In this document: positions 43,401 to 52,853 of the stretch, in pieces
Numbering within the stretch: the first letter of the stretch is position 1
How the letters are laid out: every line of letters begins with the position of its first letter
From: Kordia periserrulae
GTDB taxonomy: Bacteria; Bacteroidota; Bacteroidia; Flavobacteriales; Flavobacteriaceae
NCBI RefSeq assembly: GCF_003054265.1
Contig: NZ_QBKT01000003.1
Coordinates: forward strand, 124,001 to 188,000
Direction: 5' to 3'
Length of the DNA: 64,000 nucleotides
Translations under genes and position numbers: made by a program
Notes under the pieces: generated by a model
Told to the model about the DNA's origin: nothing
Seen by the model: the letters and a program-made list of their open reading frames with translations, nothing else
The model's database searches: none

Positions 43401-44913
43401 TAATATCAGTACTTAGAGTATTAAATTGAGGGAGTAGTTTATCAACACCTAAGGTTTGTCCTGTTTTGGTATCCATTCTTGCCAATCCAGAGGAATCACC
43501 AATAAACCATAGAAATCCAAGATTATCTTCAATAACTTTTTTTATGGAATGAGCATTTGCCGACTCTGAAGATGAAGTAATATTTTTAGTATAATGAAAT
43601 GCTTTGCTGTTAGCTGCAATATAAATAACACCTTTTTTCATAGTTCCTATCCACAATGACCCTGCTTTATCTTCTAAGATTGTTTTTGGTGTGTAATTTT
43701 GATATTTTTCAGCACGGATGAGTTTTTGTGTTTTTAATAAATCTGTTGCCTTGTCTATATGCTGCTCTATTAGGTGTGGGTTAAACCATTGTACACCAAT
43801 ACCCTTTCTACCATATAATAGTCTGCCTGATTTACTTTGATGCAAAAAAGTATTATAAGATAAAGGTTCATTGCTTTTGTAATACTCGTCATAAAAAGAC
43901 ATTTTATCTGTCTTAGTATTGATATAGGTAATGCCAAACCTATTTCCACGTACCCATAGATCATTATTTTTATCTATTGTAAAAGCGGTAACCGGAGCAG
44001 ATATTTTACTTGTGGGATTTATATGGTTTGGGCTGTAATGCTTACTAATTTTTTTCTTAATCGGGTCGTAACATATAATTCCATTTCCATCAGTTCCTAT
44101 CCATATATTATTATTCTTGTCTTCTTGTATGCAATATGTTGAGTATTCCCATATTCGGTCTGGATTGAATAGGATGGTTTCAAATTTATCTTTTGATGGA
44201 TTATAAAGACTTAAGCTATACCAATCCCCAGCCCAAACCCTATTTTTAGAATCAACAAAGATGGACATAACATGATTCTTACCAACGGTTAGAGAGTCTT
44301 GTTTTGTCCTAATATAACGTTTAAAAGTATCACTTTTAGGATTGTATTTATTGATGCCGCCACCATAAGTGGCAATCCATAGGTTACCATTATGGTCTTC
44401 AGCTAAATCCCAAATTTCATTATGGCTTAAACTGCTGCTATCGCCAATTATATTTCGGTAGTTTTTTATTTCGTAACCATCATACCTGTTCAGTCCATCC
44501 TTGGTTCCAATCCAAATAAAATCGTGTTGATCCTGTAAAATAGCATAAATAGTATTATTGGATAATCCATCTTCGGTAGTGATCTTTTTAAGATGGGTTG
44601 TTGGTTTTGGATAGGGTAGTGTATCAAATGACTTTTTGATAAAATTAACTTCCCTCGTGTTTACTTCGCTTACTGCTACGACTGTTGATTCCTCATGTTG
44701 CTTAAAAACCTTTTCAACATTCTTAACAGTATCAGGTTTTGCAGGAAAGTAGGTATATGCCAAAGATGCTGTGAATATTATTGCAGCACCTAATATTATT
44801 AATAATGTTGGTATACGTTTTTTTGCGTTATCCGCGATTGTCTGAATTTGGCTCTTTGTCTGGGTAACTAAATCCTGTTCCTTCATGAGTTTCTTCATTT
44901 GTAGGATTAACAA
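40498..44913 (-). CDS. Hybrid two-component system protein (propeller sensor, kinase, receiver, AraC HTH)
   Basis: A 1471-residue one-protein signalling system; starts at 44898 or 44886 are also possible. An N-terminal membrane helix (about 34-56) is followed by many two-component regulator propeller repeats (WIGTKDGLNRYDG, LWITTNNGLHKFNPKT) to about 800, a Y_Y_Y domain (about 815-885), a second membrane helix (about 895-912), HisKA with NISHELRTPLTL (about 940), HATPase (GTGIGLALVKELVG), a receiver with SDLMMPVMDG (about 1248), and AraC-type HTH (about 1370-1471). Usually such proteins control glycan loci; none is adjacent here. It lies inside the probable insertion. Confidence 0.93.
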   Translation of the reverse strand: MLILQMKKLMKEQDLVTQTKSQIQTIADNAKKRIPTLLIILGAAIIFTASLAYTYFPAKPDTVKNVEKVFKQHEESTVVAVSEVNTREVNFIKKSFDTLPYPKPTTHLKKITTEDGLSNNTIYAILQDQHDFIWIGTKDGLNRYDGYEIKNYRNIIGDSSSLSHNEIWDLAEDHNGNLWIATYGGGINKYNPKSDTFKRYIRTKQDSLTVGKNHVMSIFVDSKNRVWAGDWYSLSLYNPSKDKFETILFNPDRIWEYSTYCIQEDKNNNIWIGTDGNGIICYDPIKKKISKHYSPNHINPTSKISAPVTAFTIDKNNDLWVRGNRFGITYINTKTDKMSFYDEYYKSNEPLSYNTFLHQSKSGRLLYGRKGIGVQWFNPHLIEQHIDKATDLLKTQKLIRAEKYQNYTPKTILEDKAGSLWIGTMKKGVIYIAANSKAFHYTKNITSSSESANAHSIKKVIEDNLGFLWFIGDSSGLARMDTKTGQTLGVDKLLPQFNTLSTDINFEDIATDNRGNIWVTTLDYGFIRIDQQTLESSSYYVINNPGTPAFLTKKSNPNNRLAELNNIIITKDGTLCISSIQGGGLIFFHPENDIFYTYANIDGPQGPRYLPGYYINCLYEGHDEKLYVGFANEGLYTLDKQSEKFVKVNYLKSETNNKPENVLSIYQNNADVLWIGTDNGLFQKDLKTKQVTHYTKKDGLNNNYISNIIGDDSNNLWITTNNGLHKFNPKTKLFKSYDFNDGLKQTEYNRGASFKSEKTGLIYLGGTEGYNFFNPEEITENPVIPNIVITNFSKKDSINKFVTVPTINSAKSIILPYQNSDFTVEFAALDYTNPSSNQYAYYLEGYNNDWVHIENKRDITFTNLYEGAYTLRLKGSNNDGVWNEMKVPLTLTILPPWWRTWWAYLLYFSCATVLVYFIYRYRNDKLESEKLKELDSLKSKLFANISHELRTPLTLISGPVNLGLDKYKDDIPEELKKILKTAQKNTKSLNILIDDILDLSKLDARKIELKNKTSNVCELFKNLSDDFKYLAEQKSIRFITDFSQIKDCKVYIDESKLQKIINNILSNAFKYTNANGTIDFKASLTANQLQIIIKDSGIGISEKDMPFIFNRYYQSQDASKPLEGGTGIGLALVKELVGVMHGTITLKSKINKGTEVMVFIPANSSIEATEISTQETNIHIQPDLKEDEEVSEMLPTIKSQEHTILVVEDTPDMLYYIKSILADFQVVTAKNGAEALTLLKSITVDLIISDLMMPVMDGYSFLKTIKADKKNFDIPFIILTALTANDKKLKALTMGADDYLTKPFEPSELIVRAENLIQRYKIRQDFREEQLRKSSVSQIVNSNLKEGHQHLESLENNEKIITSADIKLIETIAEVIENNLENPDFKLSDLSEKVHYGPRQIRRKIKSITGLTPKQFQQEIVLKVALKLLENKSFENVTAVALSVGINNVTRFNMLFEKRFGRKPSSYLTKF

Positions 44914-45482
44914 CTAATATTTCTGTTTTATCCTCATTAGTTAAACTCTCTGGCTTACAACTTGTATGCATTGCCAATATTAAAAATTGCTACTACAACT
45001 GTTTCGAACACTTTTTTTATAATACATTTTGCTGTAAAATGATAAATTACTATAAAGTAAAATACTAATAATTAGTAACGTAATAAATTACAAAATGTAT
45101 TTGTATCAAACCAGTTGTATCTAGGTTCAATTGATGGAAATTTGTCATACAAAGATAAAAGTCTAAATACCAACCCTCTGCGGTTTTGCCATAAAATAAT
45201 TATAGTTTTGTAATGTTAATGCGCTCTCATTGCATAGAAAAAAATTCACATTACGGGTTGCTGCAATGAACAAACAGCCTATTGTGGAGGAAATATTTTA
45301 GTTATATAAAAGCTAATAATAGTCCTATGAAATCTCTTATTTAAATTCTAATTACACAATATGACGAAGAATAAACTTCATAGGAAGTTTTAGCAAAGAA
45401 TAAGAAAGAAAACTAAATTTCAATGGTGTACGATTTGTTTTCTTGAGGAGAAATAATTTTGTAAAAAAACACTCATGTTCAT
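44914..45482. other. Gene-free region upstream of the hybrid regulator
   Basis: About 570 bp without a supported gene. A TAnnTTTG-type box (TATCTTTG, minus strand, 45150-45157) could serve the hybrid regulator. A 9-bp inverted repeat TCCTATGAA/TTCATAGGA flanks 45323-45394. The right end abuts the intact copy of the direct repeat at 45483. Confidence 0.45.
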
Positions 45483-45483
45483 A

Positions 45484-46686
45484 TTATTTTTTCTCAGCAT
45501 CGTCCTCTTCCGTTTCTTCCAAACGATTGTCGTCAAAACCTGAAGGTAAAATATTAGGAATGTATTTGATAACGATGGGCAATAATAACATTCCGCCAGG
45601 TAACATGAAAATTGCCAAACTTGGAATGCTTTTAAAAATGTCTAACAATTGCTCTTTGACACGTTTTTGCTCTTCATCCGAGAGTGAGCGTGTGGTGGAT
45701 TGCGTCAATAGAATCATCAATTCTTTGCTTTCGTACAATTCGGTTGCCAAACGCTTTTTATTACGATTGATGAGCTTTTTTACCATGCTGCTAGAGTTTT
45801 CATAAAAACTCTGAATCATGTTGCGCGACTTTAGCAAAGCGATTTCATCTTTGTGTTGCTCATAAAACATACGAATATCGTCCATAGCCTTTTGCAACAA
45901 TTCATCAGGCATTTCCAAATCAACGGCTAATTGATGTAAAAATGCTTGTTCGTCTTCGTCAATTACTGTATCGGTCCAAAATGTCATGCATACCAAATCA
46001 ATAATATAATATTTGGTCAGCGGATTGGACACATTTTTAATAACATCATCGTAATGCAAACGCTCTCGATGTTCGTAACGGAAAGAAGACTCAAAAAGCT
46101 TTATCAAACTTTGATCGTATTTGGTTTTCTCTTTCTTAACATCTAAAGCAATAAAAATGATGGTTTCAATCGTAGCTTCCAAATCGCGTAAATACACATC
46201 GGTGACTTTTCCAGTTTGCAAATACTTTTCATACGCCAACACATCAACAAATAATAAGGTGTTGGTAATAAGGTAATTAAAGTTTTTGGTAATGACATTA
46301 TCGTCAATAGCGATGCGCTTATTAATCATGCTTTCCAGCAGATCGTACGATTTCTTTTTCCCTAAAAATAACTCCTGAAAAAACGAACTTTTAAAATCGT
46401 CTACAATATTGTAAAAGTCCGTCACCGAATCTACAAAGTTACGCTCAGAAGTATAGCTTTTATGAACAAAATCGAACGCTAGCAACATGTTGACTTTACA
46501 CAATTCTTCGTGTGTTAAATCGTTTGCTTCCACACTGTTAAAGATGGCTTTCAAATTGGTTCCGTAAATAAAACCACAGATTTTCAACTCGTTGTACAAA
46601 TCGTCCAACGAATATGGAAACACAGATTCTTGCGATGGTAATTCGGATAGTAATTTTTTAATCCAGCCTTTGGCAGATGGGTTCAT
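45484..46686 (-). CDS. LETM1-related protein
   Basis: A 400-residue cytoplasm-facing protein of the flavobacterial LETM1-related type. It is mostly helical, with a LETM1-like segment near the C-terminus: SLSDEEQKRVKEQLLDIFKSIPSLAIFMLPGG followed by a hydrophobic stretch LLLPIVIKYIPNILP and an acidic tail. In mitochondria LETM1 handles cation exchange; in flavobacteria the family is linked by annotation to biofilm. Its 3' end is duplicated at 38195-38269. Confidence 0.82.
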   Translation of the reverse strand: MNPSAKGWIKKLLSELPSQESVFPYSLDDLYNELKICGFIYGTNLKAIFNSVEANDLTHEELCKVNMLLAFDFVHKSYTSERNFVDSVTDFYNIVDDFKSSFFQELFLGKKKSYDLLESMINKRIAIDDNVITKNFNYLITNTLLFVDVLAYEKYLQTGKVTDVYLRDLEATIETIIFIALDVKKEKTKYDQSLIKLFESSFRYEHRERLHYDDVIKNVSNPLTKYYIIDLVCMTFWTDTVIDEDEQAFLHQLAVDLEMPDELLQKAMDDIRMFYEQHKDEIALLKSRNMIQSFYENSSSMVKKLINRNKKRLATELYESKELMILLTQSTTRSLSDEEQKRVKEQLLDIFKSIPSLAIFMLPGGMLLLPIVIKYIPNILPSGFDDNRLEETEEDDAEKK

Positions 46687-46719
46687 GGTTTTGTTAGATT
46701 ACAAAAAGGTGTATACAAA

Positions 46720-46750
46720 ATAAAGCTACTTTTTTCAAAGTAGCTTTATC
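46720..46750. terminator. Hairpin between superoxide dismutase and LETM1-like genes
   Basis: Stem TAAAGCTACTTT (46721-46732) with AAAGTAGCTTTA (46738-46749). It can end transcription from the superoxide dismutase gene before the LETM1-like gene on the minus strand. Confidence 0.75.
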
Positions 46751-46798
46751 AATATACTATTTTTTATATTTTTTTACCATTTTAGGATTGAATTGGTA

Positions 46799-47317
46799 TT
46801 ATTTGATAATACCGCCACAACTAATGCGTGCACCCGCATTTCCAGAAGGTTGCGATTTTCCATCGTCTACACCAGCGTGTACAATGATGGATTTTCCAAC
46901 AATATTTTTCGTATCATCATCACAACCAACACACCATTGGTCGGTTGAAAACTCCATTTCTGCTTTTCCTTCATCATCCGCTTCAAAGTTTCCAATATCA
47001 CCTTTGTGATATCCTTCAGGTGCATTCCACTTTCCGTGTGGTTGTGCTGTCGGATTCCAATGTCCACCTGCAGATGTTCCATCGGCTGACGAGCAATCTG
47101 CTTTTTCGTGAATGTGAATGGCGTGCGGTCCAGGTTCTAAACCTTGCATCACAGCAACCATTTTTACTTTTCCTTCAACCTCAGTAAACGTAACGGTTCC
47201 TGAGACATCACTTCCGCTTTTGGATTCTAAATTGATGGTTAATTCTTTATCATTTGATGAACAACTTACAGTAATTAGTAACAATCCTGCAAGCATCATA
47301 AAAATTCCTTTTCTCAT
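46799..47317 (-). CDS. sodC: Cu/Zn superoxide dismutase lipoprotein
   Basis: ATG 47317 gives 172 residues (MRKGIFMMLAGLLLITVSC, lipobox Cys19); a longer frame upstream is not supported. Metal ligands are visible: HAIHIHEKADC, GGHWNP, then HKGDIGN with Asp, and VHAGVDD near the C-terminus, plus the intramolecular disulfide cysteines. It disproportionates superoxide in the envelope. Lone gene with its own terminator. Confidence 0.93.
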   Translation of the reverse strand: MRKGIFMMLAGLLLITVSCSSNDKELTINLESKSGSDVSGTVTFTEVEGKVKMVAVMQGLEPGPHAIHIHEKADCSSADGTSAGGHWNPTAQPHGKWNAPEGYHKGDIGNFEADDEGKAEMEFSTDQWCVGCDDDTKNIVGKSIIVHAGVDDGKSQPSGNAGARISCGGIIK

Positions 47318-47403
47318 TATTTTTTGGTTTTGTATTAGTGTTATTAAAAATTTGTTTAACAAGGTAAGCAGATATTCAAACAAAAACAAACGAAATAAGT
47401 TTC

Positions 47404-49317
47404 TTAATCTTTAAATTTTTCTTTCTTTTTAAGGTATTCGTCCAAAAACAAGAGAATTTTGCTGTACGCTTCTATCTGATTTTCCTTTTTAACGAATCCG
47501 TGACCTTCGTCTTCAAACAGTACATATTCCACAGGAACACCATTTTTCTTAACGCCTGCAACAATTTCATCCGATTCAACTTGAAGCACTCTCGGATCTT
47601 TCGCTCCTTGTAATACCATTAATGGCTTTGTTACTTTATCAGTGTGAAATAGTGGTGAAATTCGCTTTAAGCGAACGGAATCCTTCGTATTTGGGTTTCC
47701 TAATTCTTTGTATAAAGATTCTTTAAACGATTCCCACCATGGTGGAATGCTTCTTAATGTTCGAATCCAGTTGGTAACACCAAAAATATTGACACCAACC
47801 TTAAATTCTTCTGGCGTGTAGGTCAAGGCAGCCATCGTCATATAACCACCGTACGAACCGCCAATGATTCCAATTTTATCCGCGTCGATTTCTGGCTGTT
47901 GTGTAAGCCAATTTTTTCCTTCTACACAATCTTGCAAATCGCCTTCACCGTGATTCAAATCGTCCATTTGATAAAACGTTTTTCCATAACCACTGCTTCC
48001 GCGATTGTTCACAGCTAAAATTGCATAGCCATGATTGGTTAAGTATTGCACCAACGAGCTAAACGACTGACGCGATTGTCCGCCCGGTCCACCATGTACC
48101 CAAACCATTGCAGGCACTTTATTGGTTGCCGATGCTTGTTTCGGCAAATAGTAAATAGCTGGAATTTCCGTGTCATCAAACGATTTGTAACGAATTACTT
48201 TTGCAGATACCAAATCATCTGGATTGACTTCGTCATTCAAAGTATTGGTTAATTGTGTGAGTTTTTTACTTTTCAAATCGTACACATACAAATTTGATGG
48301 CATGTTAGAACCGCCAACATACATGCGCATCATGCTTTCATCTCGTGAAAAACCAACACTGGTAATGCTTTTGTTGCCAAAATCAGGCAAAGCCAAGTTT
48401 TCTCCAGAAGCCGTTTTGGTAATTTCAATAGCGTTTTTAGCATCTTCATTGATATACGTCACACGATAGGTTCCTTCTTCAGTGATATAACTTCCCATAA
48501 TGTCCCACGATTTTTCCAAAACTTTTTCGCGCGTTCCATCAGCAATGTTGTATTTCATCAAATAAGCAAATTCAGCATCAGCATCTGTAGTATAAAAAAG
48601 GGCAGAAGTATCGCTTGAAAATTCTTGCGCACTATTGGCACTTTGCTGCTCGTTCACTTTTGTCATTTTTTTGGTCGCAACATTATACAAAAACAAATCG
48701 CTATCGTTCGTATTCAAGCTTTTTCCGAGTGCTAAATGCGATTTGTCATCGGAAATGCTTTCAATGCTATAACCTTCTTCGTTGGTGTACATGAGTTTTG
48801 GTGTAAACGTCGCGATGTCCATTTCATACAAATCCATAAAACGTTTGTCTCGCTCGTTTGATTGGTAAAAGAAGCTTTTTTTGTCTTTTGCCCAACCTGC
48901 AAATGAAGCTCTTGCGTCAGCAGTAGTCGTTAATTCTTTGGAGCTTCCATCCGTATTTTTTACAAAGAGGTGAAAAATTTCATCGCCGTTATTGTCCATT
49001 CGGTACAAAATGCGTTCGTCTTCTGGAAAAAATGAAACGCCGTATACAGAAGCGCTGTCCGATTGCGTAATTGGCGTGTATTCGCCACCACTTGTCGGAA
49101 TGGTGTACATATTAAAAATTCCCGAACGATTGCTCGTTACCAGTAATTTTGATTTGTCAGGCGAAAAACTGCCGCCGCTCACACTTTCGTTGTCCATAAA
49201 CTGCTCAATGGTATATTGCTTTACCGATTGAGCGGTATCTTTCTTTGTAGACTTTGCATCGTCTTTACAGGAAATAAAGAACACACACAACATACAAAGG
49301 ATGCTGAGTTTTTTCAT
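47404..49317 (-). CDS. S9 family prolyl-oligopeptidase-like lipoprotein
   Basis: A 637-residue serine peptidase with a lipoprotein signal (lipobox FISC, Cys17). A beta-propeller (about 35-375, GGSFSPDKSKLLVTSNRSG) is followed by an alpha/beta-hydrolase domain with nucleophile motif GGSYGGYM (Ser about 470), Asp in GAKDPRV and His in DEGHGF. It hydrolyses short peptides, probably in the periplasm. It starts 4 bp after the stop of the upstream propeller-protein gene, so the two are one operon. Confidence 0.93.
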   Translation of the reverse strand: MKKLSILCMLCVFFISCKDDAKSTKKDTAQSVKQYTIEQFMDNESVSGGSFSPDKSKLLVTSNRSGIFNMYTIPTSGGEYTPITQSDSASVYGVSFFPEDERILYRMDNNGDEIFHLFVKNTDGSSKELTTTADARASFAGWAKDKKSFFYQSNERDKRFMDLYEMDIATFTPKLMYTNEEGYSIESISDDKSHLALGKSLNTNDSDLFLYNVATKKMTKVNEQQSANSAQEFSSDTSALFYTTDADAEFAYLMKYNIADGTREKVLEKSWDIMGSYITEEGTYRVTYINEDAKNAIEITKTASGENLALPDFGNKSITSVGFSRDESMMRMYVGGSNMPSNLYVYDLKSKKLTQLTNTLNDEVNPDDLVSAKVIRYKSFDDTEIPAIYYLPKQASATNKVPAMVWVHGGPGGQSRQSFSSLVQYLTNHGYAILAVNNRGSSGYGKTFYQMDDLNHGEGDLQDCVEGKNWLTQQPEIDADKIGIIGGSYGGYMTMAALTYTPEEFKVGVNIFGVTNWIRTLRSIPPWWESFKESLYKELGNPNTKDSVRLKRISPLFHTDKVTKPLMVLQGAKDPRVLQVESDEIVAGVKKNGVPVEYVLFEDEGHGFVKKENQIEAYSKILLFLDEYLKKKEKFKD

Positions 49318-49321
49318 GTTG

Positions 49322-52300
49322 TTAATTTTTAAGTTGGATGGTTTTAGTTTCTTTAAATGGTTTGATATCTATTTTTTCCATTTTTGTGCGATAGGCATTC
49401 CATTCGTCTGTAAAAAAGGCATTGGTTTTGTCTAATGCATCTTTGAGCGCATCTTCTGCTTGCTTCATTAATTGACGTTCAGTATCCGTTATTCCGTTTT
49501 GACGCGAACTTGTATACCAACCCGCCGTACCAATACGTTGCATCACATTGATTTCAGGATTTCGTGTAATTCCTTGTCGTTTGTCCTCTTTTCCTAAGTA
49601 CAAGGCAATAACTTCATCAATGCGTTTGATGATATTTTTAGATGCTGTAATCGCTTCTTTATGCGTTTCTTTGTCTAACTTACTAAGTGTGCTTTGATAC
49701 GTGGTTGCGGCATTTTTACTTTCTACCAATTGCTTTACCGCATCGGCAGCCGTTTGCGTCATCTCTTGAAGTTTCTTTCCAGCCGCATAGGTTTCGTCAA
49801 TATTTTTCTGAGAAACATTCAAACGTGGATCGCTTGCCACTTTGATAGAAGCTTCCGAAGTCTGGTCGCCATACGTCATTTTTAATTGATACGTTCCTGG
49901 TTTTACGTCCAAACCACTTGGTTCGCGTCTGCGTTTGCGAATCGTTCTCGATGGTCTGTCCACACCTTTTTCGTCCATTCCCCAATACAAGCGGTGAATT
50001 CCGTTTTCTTTTGGAGCTTTGTCTTTCATGGTGCGAATCAACTTTCCATTATCATAAATTTCTAAAGTAATTGAATCCCACTTAACTTTCTTCTCATCGG
50101 CTATTTTTTCAGTTTCTTCATCTTTTTTCTCGTCTTTCGTAGCTGATTTCGGCATTTCTTTTTTGTTGAAATAATACGAAATCATCGCGCCTGCACCTTT
50201 GTTTTTTCCTTGATACATAGCATCTGCTCCAAAACGACTTCCTGTAGGTTGTTGGTAGGCTGCTTGATACGCTGTTGGTGGTTCAAACAGTGCAATATTT
50301 TTAGAAAGAATATTTTTATCTTTCGCAATGGCACGCAACGGACGAATATCATCCAATACCCATGCAGCTCTTCCAAAAGTTCCAATTACTAAATCGTGTT
50401 CACGTGGCTGAATTACCAAGTCTTTGGTAGAAACCGTAGGATAGCCAGCCGTCCATTTTTGCCATTTGTTTCCAGCATCTAAGGAAATGTACAATCCGTC
50501 ATCGGTTCCTAAAAAGAGTAAATTTCTATTTTCAGGATCTTCCACAATAGAAAGGGTATAACTTTTTACATCGGAAGCATCTACAATACGCTCCCAAGTT
50601 TTTCCGTAATTGGTTGTTCTGTAGGCGTACGGTTCGTAATTGAAACGTCGGTAATCATTGGCAACTAATAGCGCTTCTCCTTGTTTTTTGTTGGAAGCTT
50701 TCACTTGTACAATCCAGCTTCCTTGTGGCAATCCTTTGATATTTTTAGTGACTTCTGTCCATTCTTGTCCACCATTTCGTGTGATATGAACGCGTCCGTC
50801 ATCAGTTGCAGCCCATAACATATTTCGTTCTAGCGGAGAAGGTTCTATTACTAAAACAGTACAGTGATTTTCAGCGCCAGTAGCGTCCATTGTTAATCCG
50901 CCACTTTCAGCTTGTTTTAATTTTTCAGGATCATTCGTAGATAAATCAGGAGAAATTACTTCCCATGTTAAACCTTTGTCCGTGCTTTTATGGACAAACT
51001 GGCTTCCAAAATAGAGGGTATTATTATCAAAAGGATCAATATTAATCGCTGCATTCCAATTGAAACGTAATTTTACATCAGGATCAGGATGCGTTGGTCG
51101 TACGGTGTAATTGTTTCCAGTTTTCCAATCGTATCGCGACACAAAACCTTGCTGACTCATCGACCAGCCGTAACGAGAATCGTCTTTATCTGGCACGACG
51201 TCAAATCCGTCACCAAACGAAATTTCTTGCCAATACGAATTGCGAATTCCTTGATCGCGCCACACATACGCAGGTCCGCGCCACGAACCGTTATCTTGCA
51301 TTCCGCCATATACATTGTACGGATATTCGTTATCTACATTGATGTGATAGAATTGCGCTACAGGCAAATTCCCAATAAAACGCCAGGTTTCCCCACGGTC
51401 TTTGGTAATGTTCATTCCACCATCGTTTCCATCAATCATAAATTTTCCGTTGTTTGGATGAATCCACCATGCGTGATGATCGGGATGCACACCATTGCTT
51501 ACGCCATACGCTGGCATTAATTGGCGAAAACTTTTTCCACCATCTTCCGAAACATTCACATACGTAAAAATGGTATAGAGTCTGTTCTCGTTTTGTGGAT
51601 CAACATAGATTTCTGAGTAATAAAACGGACGATTTCCAATGCCTGATTTGTCATTGACTTTTGTCCATTTGAATCCGCCATCGGTACTTTTGTAGAGCGC
51701 ATTCTTTTTTGCTTCTATCAACGCATAAATGATGTTTGGACTGCTTGGCGCGATGGCAACTCCGATACGTCCCAATTCGCCTTTTGGCAATCCTTCTTTA
51801 TCCGTTAGTTTTTTCCACGTTTTTCCGCCATCATGTGTGATGTGTAATCCAGAACCTTCACCACCAGATTTGAAAAACCACGGATCGCGTTTGTGTTCCC
51901 ACATCGCAGCAATCAGTTTGTTCGGATTTGTTGGATCCATCACCAAATCTGCCGCCCCAGTTTTGTTATTTGCGAATAGAATTTTAGTCCAAGTTTCGCC
52001 ACCGTCAGTAGTTTTGTAAACGCCGCGTTCTGGATGTTCGCCCCACGGAGAACCAATTGCAGCTACATACACGACATCAGGATTTGTTGGATCAATAATT
52101 ACACGGTGAATGTGACGTGTTTTTTCCAATCCCATGAGTTTCCAGTTTTTTCCACCGTCTAGAGATTTGTAAATCCCATAACCGCCGTTGAGACTGTTTC
52201 GAGGATTTCCTTCACCAGTTCCAACCCAAATCACGCTTGGATTGGATTGTTGAATAGCAACAGCACCGACAGAAGCTGTGACTTCTTTATCAAAAATAGG

Positions 52301-52528
52301 CTCCCATTTGATGCCTCCTGAAGTAGATTTCCAGAGTCCGCCAGAAGCTGTACCGACATACATCACATCAGGGTTTTCTGTAACGACATCAATAGCCGTC
52401 ACACGTCCGCTCATTCCGCCAGGACCAATATTACGCGGTTTCATGTTTTTTACGGTTTCCATCGAAAATTCCTGTGCAGAAAGATTCCATACGGAAAACG
52501 CGAGTAAAAGTAGGATTAGTTTTTTCAT
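49322..52528 (-). CDS. Exported sortilin/BNR-repeat propeller protein
   Basis: A 1068-residue protein with a signal peptide (about 1-18). Residues about 25-760 hold ten or more Asp-box repeats (SLDGGKNWK, TTDGGETWTK, THDGGKTWKK, STDGGFKWTK, SLDAGNKWQ) forming one or two sortilin/VPS10-type beta-propellers; the C-terminal 300 residues are polar and helical. Commonly annotated as glycosyl hydrolase, but I see no catalytic glycosidase motif, so binding or processing of peptides is equally possible. Operon with the S9 peptidase (4 bp). Confidence 0.88.
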   Translation of the reverse strand: MKKLILLLLAFSVWNLSAQEFSMETVKNMKPRNIGPGGMSGRVTAIDVVTENPDVMYVGTASGGLWKSTSGGIKWEPIFDKEVTASVGAVAIQQSNPSVIWVGTGEGNPRNSLNGGYGIYKSLDGGKNWKLMGLEKTRHIHRVIIDPTNPDVVYVAAIGSPWGEHPERGVYKTTDGGETWTKILFANNKTGAADLVMDPTNPNKLIAAMWEHKRDPWFFKSGGEGSGLHITHDGGKTWKKLTDKEGLPKGELGRIGVAIAPSSPNIIYALIEAKKNALYKSTDGGFKWTKVNDKSGIGNRPFYYSEIYVDPQNENRLYTIFTYVNVSEDGGKSFRQLMPAYGVSNGVHPDHHAWWIHPNNGKFMIDGNDGGMNITKDRGETWRFIGNLPVAQFYHINVDNEYPYNVYGGMQDNGSWRGPAYVWRDQGIRNSYWQEISFGDGFDVVPDKDDSRYGWSMSQQGFVSRYDWKTGNNYTVRPTHPDPDVKLRFNWNAAINIDPFDNNTLYFGSQFVHKSTDKGLTWEVISPDLSTNDPEKLKQAESGGLTMDATGAENHCTVLVIEPSPLERNMLWAATDDGRVHITRNGGQEWTEVTKNIKGLPQGSWIVQVKASNKKQGEALLVANDYRRFNYEPYAYRTTNYGKTWERIVDASDVKSYTLSIVEDPENRNLLFLGTDDGLYISLDAGNKWQKWTAGYPTVSTKDLVIQPREHDLVIGTFGRAAWVLDDIRPLRAIAKDKNILSKNIALFEPPTAYQAAYQQPTGSRFGADAMYQGKNKGAGAMISYYFNKKEMPKSATKDEKKDEETEKIADEKKVKWDSITLEIYDNGKLIRTMKDKAPKENGIHRLYWGMDEKGVDRPSRTIRKRRREPSGLDVKPGTYQLKMTYGDQTSEASIKVASDPRLNVSQKNIDETYAAGKKLQEMTQTAADAVKQLVESKNAATTYQSTLSKLDKETHKEAITASKNIIKRIDEVIALYLGKEDKRQGITRNPEINVMQRIGTAGWYTSSRQNGITDTERQLMKQAEDALKDALDKTNAFFTDEWNAYRTKMEKIDIKPFKETKTIQLKN

Positions 52529-52760
52529 TTTATTTTAGGTTGGTTTGTTTTTTTTGTTCGTCTATTTGTTTTTTGTCAATTCGTTGTTTGTGTTAGTTTG
52601 ATTTAAAATTTATCATTTTATATCTTGAGTTTTAAAGTACTTCTCGATACATTTTTCCTTTCATTTCGACAAGCTCAATGTGCAGGAAAAACACTCGAAG
52701 TGACGTTTGGTTTTTTTATTGAAAAATTTAAAGATTCAAAGATTGAAAGTTTTAATTTTA

Positions 52761-52788
52761 TTCAACATTCAACATTCAACATTCAACA
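52761..52788. repeat. Heptamer tandem repeat TTCAACA x4
   Basis: Four perfect TTCAACA units within a 390-bp gap (52529-52918) in which no gene is supported. Confidence 0.9.
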
Positions 52789-52853
52789 TGTCAGTTCGAG
52801 CATTATCGCAGATACCGAGCGTAGCTCATGAGAACAGTTTGAAAATATCAAAA

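Noticed and set aside
38270-45482. Prophage or transposon
   Set aside because: No integrase, transposase, or phage structural gene is present; only the flanking repeat supports mobility.
49322-52528. Catalytic glycoside hydrolase
   Set aside because: Asp-box repeats alone do not show catalysis and no acid/base pair of a sialidase family was recognised.
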